Positions 62,252-64,000 of a stretch of DNA of 64,000 bases are shown here, piece after piece. The DNA lies in assembly GCF_000716875.1 (NCBI RefSeq), contig NZ_JNWQ01000016.1, positions 26,439-90,438 of the forward strand, in the 5' to 3' direction. Position numbers and translations under genes: made by a program. How positions within the stretch are numbered: position 1 is the stretch's first letter; each line of letters starts with the position of its first letter. The notes under the pieces were generated by a model. The model saw only the letters and a list, made by a program, of their open reading frames with translations, did no database searches and had not been told where the DNA came from. The stretch is from Streptomyces novaecaesareae. GTDB taxonomy: Bacteria > Actinomycetota > Actinomycetes > Streptomycetales > Streptomycetaceae.

Positions 62252-62890
62252 TCACGCGTGGCAGGGGAGGACGACGTCGAGGATCTCCCGTACGCGGTCG
62301 GTGAGGTCCTTGCGGTCGCGTTCGACCCAGGAGATGTGCTGGCTGCCGAAGAACGCGGCGACGACGACGCGGGCGATGATGGCGGCGTCGGCGGTGGGCT
62401 GCCAGGCGTTCTCGTGCTGGGCCCGGGCCAGCAGCTCGGTGATGAGCTGGGTGAACCCGCTGAACGGCGTCGGCATGTCGGCGTTGACCAGGTTCCGCTC
62501 GATCTGCAGCCGGGCACCGGCCTGCGCCACCGGGTTGTCCCGCAGGAAGACCGCGGTCTGCAGGAGGAACTCGGTGACCGTGTCGAGCGGCGGGAGCTGC
62601 TTGTCCATCACCGCTTCGGCGACGGCGGGCAGTTGCGTGTAGAACTCCTCGGTGACGGCGACGGCCACCGCCTCCTTGTTCTTGAAGTGGAAGTAGACGG
62701 CGCCCTTGGTCACCTCCGCGCGGTCGGCGATGTCCTGGAGCGTGACGGCGGGGAACCCCTTCTCGGCGAAGGCCCTGGCAGCGGCGTCCAAGAGCTGCCT
62801 GCGGGTGTGGCCGGCCCGTTCCTGCTTGAGTTCCCGCAGGGCGGCCTTGGTCCCGACGGCTGTCCACAGATCGCTGTTGCGGCTGTTCAT
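62252..62890 (-). CDS. Gamma-butyrolactone-receptor-type TetR repressor
   Basis: A 212-residue TetR protein. The N-terminus TRRQLLDAAARAFAEKGF, VTLQDIADRAEVTKGAVYFHF and NKEAVAVAV matches the ArpA/ScbR receptor group, as does the C-terminal GSQHISWVERDRKDL. The place where I expect the ligand-stacking tryptophan of receptors (in a P-x-x-x-W stretch) reads PFSGF, so it may be a pseudo-receptor; alignment would settle this. Two near-identical 18-bp palindromes, one in its own promoter and one upstream of the 63884 gene, are likely operators. Confidence 0.85.
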   Translation of the reverse strand: MNSRNSDLWTAVGTKAALRELKQERAGHTRRQLLDAAARAFAEKGFPAVTLQDIADRAEVTKGAVYFHFKNKEAVAVAVTEEFYTQLPAVAEAVMDKQLPPLDTVTEFLLQTAVFLRDNPVAQAGARLQIERNLVNADMPTPFSGFTQLITELLARAQHENAWQPTADAAIIARVVVAAFFGSQHISWVERDRKDLTDRVREILDVVLPCHA

Positions 62891-62937
62891 GGTCCCTCTC
62901 CCGTGCCGGTCTCTGGCGCAAGCCCGAGCCTTGCTAG

Positions 62938-62955
62938 ATACCTCTGCGAAGGTAT
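62938..62955. promoter_or_regulatory. TetR (GBL-receptor) operator 1, autoregulatory
   Basis: ATACCTCTGCGAAGGTAT, a palindrome with 6-bp arms, about 50 bp before the TetR start codon. It matches operator 2 at 63555 in both arms and length (14 of 18 positions). Confidence 0.75.
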
Positions 62956-63340
62956 ATTTTTGTTTCGCACCCGATTTTAATACGCCGGGAGGCCGTGGGC
63001 CAGCTGCTTGAGCCGCCGGTCAAGATCCCGGCCGCTTCGAGCGCCGTCTCCAGCCGGTCCGTGGCGGAGGCGAAGTCGCCGTCGGATGCGGGCCGCGCCC
63101 GTCCGGAGCGGTCGGGCGGATCCTGGTGGAATGCGCCGACCGGCCCGCGCCCGGCCGGCGGGATCCGGCTCGGCCCGGAATATCCCGGCGATCCGCCGCC
63201 CCCGATTTCCCCCCGGTGGAGCGCGGCGGCCCGCCCGCCTGCGGGTTGGTGCACGAATCATCAGGGAATCGCCGTGGGCCGGGCCTGCCGGTGCGCGGCT
63301 CCCGTCGCGGTACGGCAGGGGCCGGGCTACGCTGCGACCA

Positions 63341-63389
63341 GAAGGGCCGCCGCACGGCCACACCCCCGAGGGCCGTGCGGCGGCCCTTC
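63341..63389. terminator. Strong 19-bp hairpin
   Basis: A perfect 19-bp stem (63341-63359 with 63371-63389, GAAGGGCCGCC...) with an 11-nt loop, followed by TTCGTT. No gene clearly ends into it on either side, so it may terminate a decayed gene or insulate the TetR gene from the 63884 promoter. Confidence 0.65.
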
Positions 63390-63470
63390 TTCGTTCCCGC
63401 CGCCCTGCCCGCCGCCGGCCTCCTCCCCGCCGGCGCCCGGCCGCCCGGTCCGCCCGTGCGGGCACCCGGT

Positions 63471-63498
63471 GTGCAACCGGGGATTTCCCCGGTTGCAC
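63471..63498. terminator. 12-bp hairpin followed by tandem repeats
   Basis: GTGCAACCGGGG, ATTT loop, CCCCGGTTGCAC: a perfect stem, directly followed by three copies of a 9-bp unit (ACCGTGCAC) at 63499-63525. Could be a terminator or an attenuating structure 30 bp upstream of the operator at 63555. Confidence 0.5.
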
Positions 63499-63525
63499 AC
63501 CGTGCACACCGTGCACACCGTGTGC
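63499..63525 (+). repeat. Three 9-bp tandem repeats
   Basis: ACCGTGCAC at 63499 and 63508 and the variant ACCGTGTGC at 63517. Adjacent to the hairpin at 63471. Confidence 0.85.
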
Positions 63526-63544
63526 AGCCCGTGCGGCGCAGGGG

Positions 63545-63575
63545 TTGGAAAAAAATACCTTGGCAAAGGTATCCT
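63545..63575 (+). promoter_or_regulatory. TetR operator 2 overlapping a candidate promoter
   Basis: ATACCTTGGCAAAGGTAT (63555-63572) has perfect 7-bp arms. It overlaps a promoter-like arrangement, TTGGAA (63545-63550) and TATCCT (63570-63575), so binding would block transcription towards the gene at 63884. The same palindrome, with small central changes, precedes the TetR gene. Confidence 0.72.
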
Positions 63576-63728
63576 TACGTCAGGTCGATCGGAGCCGCGT
63601 ACAGGGCTCCGTGGCGCCCGGCCGTGAGCGTCGGGTGCGGCAGGGGAGTGGTCGAGCGCGGCCGGCGGTGGGGCGGTGCCCCGTCGTCCGGGCGTTCGAA
63701 TCCGTTGCGGCGCCCGGAGGAGTTCGCG

Positions 63729-63764
63729 GTGAACTCCGGAAAGCGGGGAATCCGCGGTCCTTGA
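63729..63764 (+). CDS. Possible 11-residue leader peptide
   Basis: A GTG at 63729 preceded by GGAGGAG at good spacing opens an 11-codon frame ending in TGA at 63762-63764, about 120 bp before the GriH-like gene. The stop overlaps a TTGACG that could be a -35 box. It may be chance. Confidence 0.2.
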   Translation: MNSGKRGIRGP

Positions 63765-63883
63765 CGGGCCATCGAATTCCTTGGTTTGCTCATGAAAGCG
63801 AAATTCGAAACACCACAAGAAATGCCGCAGAAAGAGTGCGGGAACAATCCGACGGGCAAGCATCCACAACCAAAGGTGCGAAA

Positions 63884-64000
63884 ATGAAATCCGCATGGAT
63901 CGATCTCCGTGGTTTCGCCGGTGAGCTCGCGGCTGCCGTCATCGAGGAGAGTGCTCACCTCGGTGTCGAGGCCGTCGTGTTCGACGACCCGGACCTGGCG
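63884..64000 (+). CDS. 3-amino-4-hydroxybenzoate synthase/3-dehydroquinate synthase II-like protein (GriH type), 5' end
   Basis: The first 39 codons (MKSAWIDLRGF, then EESAHLGVEAVVFDDP) to the window edge match the N-terminus of the DHQ-synthase-II family. In Streptomyces these are mostly GriH-type enzymes forming 3-amino-4-hydroxybenzoate from a C7 precursor. Start ATG 63884 with GGTG upstream. If correct, a GriI-like aldolase should lie next, and another aromatic pathway begins here under control of the butyrolactone-type regulator. Only 39 residues are visible, so the call is tentative. Confidence 0.6.
   Translation, partial: MKSAWIDLRGFAGELAAAVIEESAHLGVEAVVFDDPDLA

Larger units (their letters stand above)
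62891..63883. other. 993-bp gene-free regulatory region
   Basis: I see no convincing gene. The region holds two TetR operator palindromes (62938, 63555), two strong hairpins (63341, 63471), 9-bp tandem repeats (63499-63525), a possible 11-residue leader ORF (63729) and an AT-rich stretch before the last gene. Frames spanning 62934-63764 have biased P/R/A-rich composition typical of shadow frames. The minus-strand stretch around 62960-63060 (ATDRLETALEAAGILTGG) looks gene-like for about 20 residues and may be a decayed remnant. Confidence 0.5.

Noticed and set aside
63499..63525. CRISPR-like repeat
   Set aside because: Only three contiguous 9-bp units without spacers.
62934..63764. Several open frames between the TetR gene and the GriH-like gene
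   Set aside because: Biased composition, no motifs, and they run through hairpins and operators; one 20-residue stretch may be a gene remnant but cannot be supported.

Overview
This is high-GC actinobacterial DNA, almost certainly from a Streptomyces. The signs are GTG/TTG starts, dense ATGA-type gene overlaps, a SARP activator, a butyrolactone-receptor-type TetR and a TTA codon near the start of a cluster P450. Most of the window (about 8.6-62.2 kb) is a hybrid NRPS/PKS cluster that I recognise as the pyridomycin (pyr) cluster or a close relative. The diagnostic features are an NRPS with a Thr-type and an aromatic-type A domain, a KS-AT-MT-ACP polyketide synthase, an NRPS module with two tandem adenylation domains plus an embedded ketoreductase (PyrG architecture), an MbtH gene directly after it, and an aryl-AMP ligase beside a discrete aryl carrier protein.

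Layout. 1-0.6 kb: the 3' end of a GH43/ricin glycosidase. 0.7-8.5 kb (minus strand): a tightly coupled operon of acyltransferase, fatty-acid/sterol hydroxylase, PEP mutase, phosphonopyruvate decarboxylase, 2-aminoethylphosphonate transaminase, a FAD/NAD(P)-binding protein and TetR. It is a complete 2-aminoethylphosphonate route fused to lipid-type enzymes. 8.7-16 kb: P450, SARP, GntR, type II thioesterase, LOG-type nucleotide phosphoribohydrolase, PPTase, aryl-AMP ligase 1 and ACP1. 16.2-28.8 kb (plus): nadA-nadB-nadC, a KS-AT-KR-DH-ACP PKS, and a four-gene hydroxymalonyl-ACP operon (no O-methyltransferase). 29-33 kb: SDR, HTTM/DUF5819 membrane pair, tautomerase, DegT aminotransferase. 33-62 kb: pyrA, aryl carrier protein, luciferase-like monooxygenase, sarcosine-oxidase/NikD-like oxidase, pyrE, pyrF, pyrG, pyrH, P450, HisC-like aminotransferase, flavin reductase, FabV enoyl reductase, CrtI-like oxidase, hydrolase. 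62.2 kb to the end: a GamR-type TetR, a ~1 kb regulatory region and the first 39 codons of a GriH/DHQ-synthase-II-like gene.

How it may work together. My main inference is that the 3-(3-pyridyl)-L-alanine unit is built by diverting NAD biosynthesis. NadB/NadA/NadC make nicotinate mononucleotide and the LOG-like enzyme frees nicotinate. AMP ligase 1 loads it on ACP1, and the PKS extends it with hydroxymalonyl-ACP. KR and DH then give an enol equal to 3-(3-pyridyl)pyruvyl-ACP. Thioesterase release and the HisC-like transaminase would yield the amino acid used by the second A domain of PyrE. PyrA plus the aryl carrier supply the 3-hydroxypicolinyl starter. PyrG adds a reduced alpha-keto acid and its TE closes the ring.

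Regulation. The nadA operon and the aryl-carrier/pyrE operon share an identical direct repeat (TTTAAGG-N4-TTTTAGG) exactly 9 bp before a TANNNT -10 element. That is a convincing SARP operator pair tying the two halves of the cluster together. The FabV-type enoyl reductase is a plausible self-resistance enzyme, because pyridomycin inhibits InhA-type enoyl reductases.
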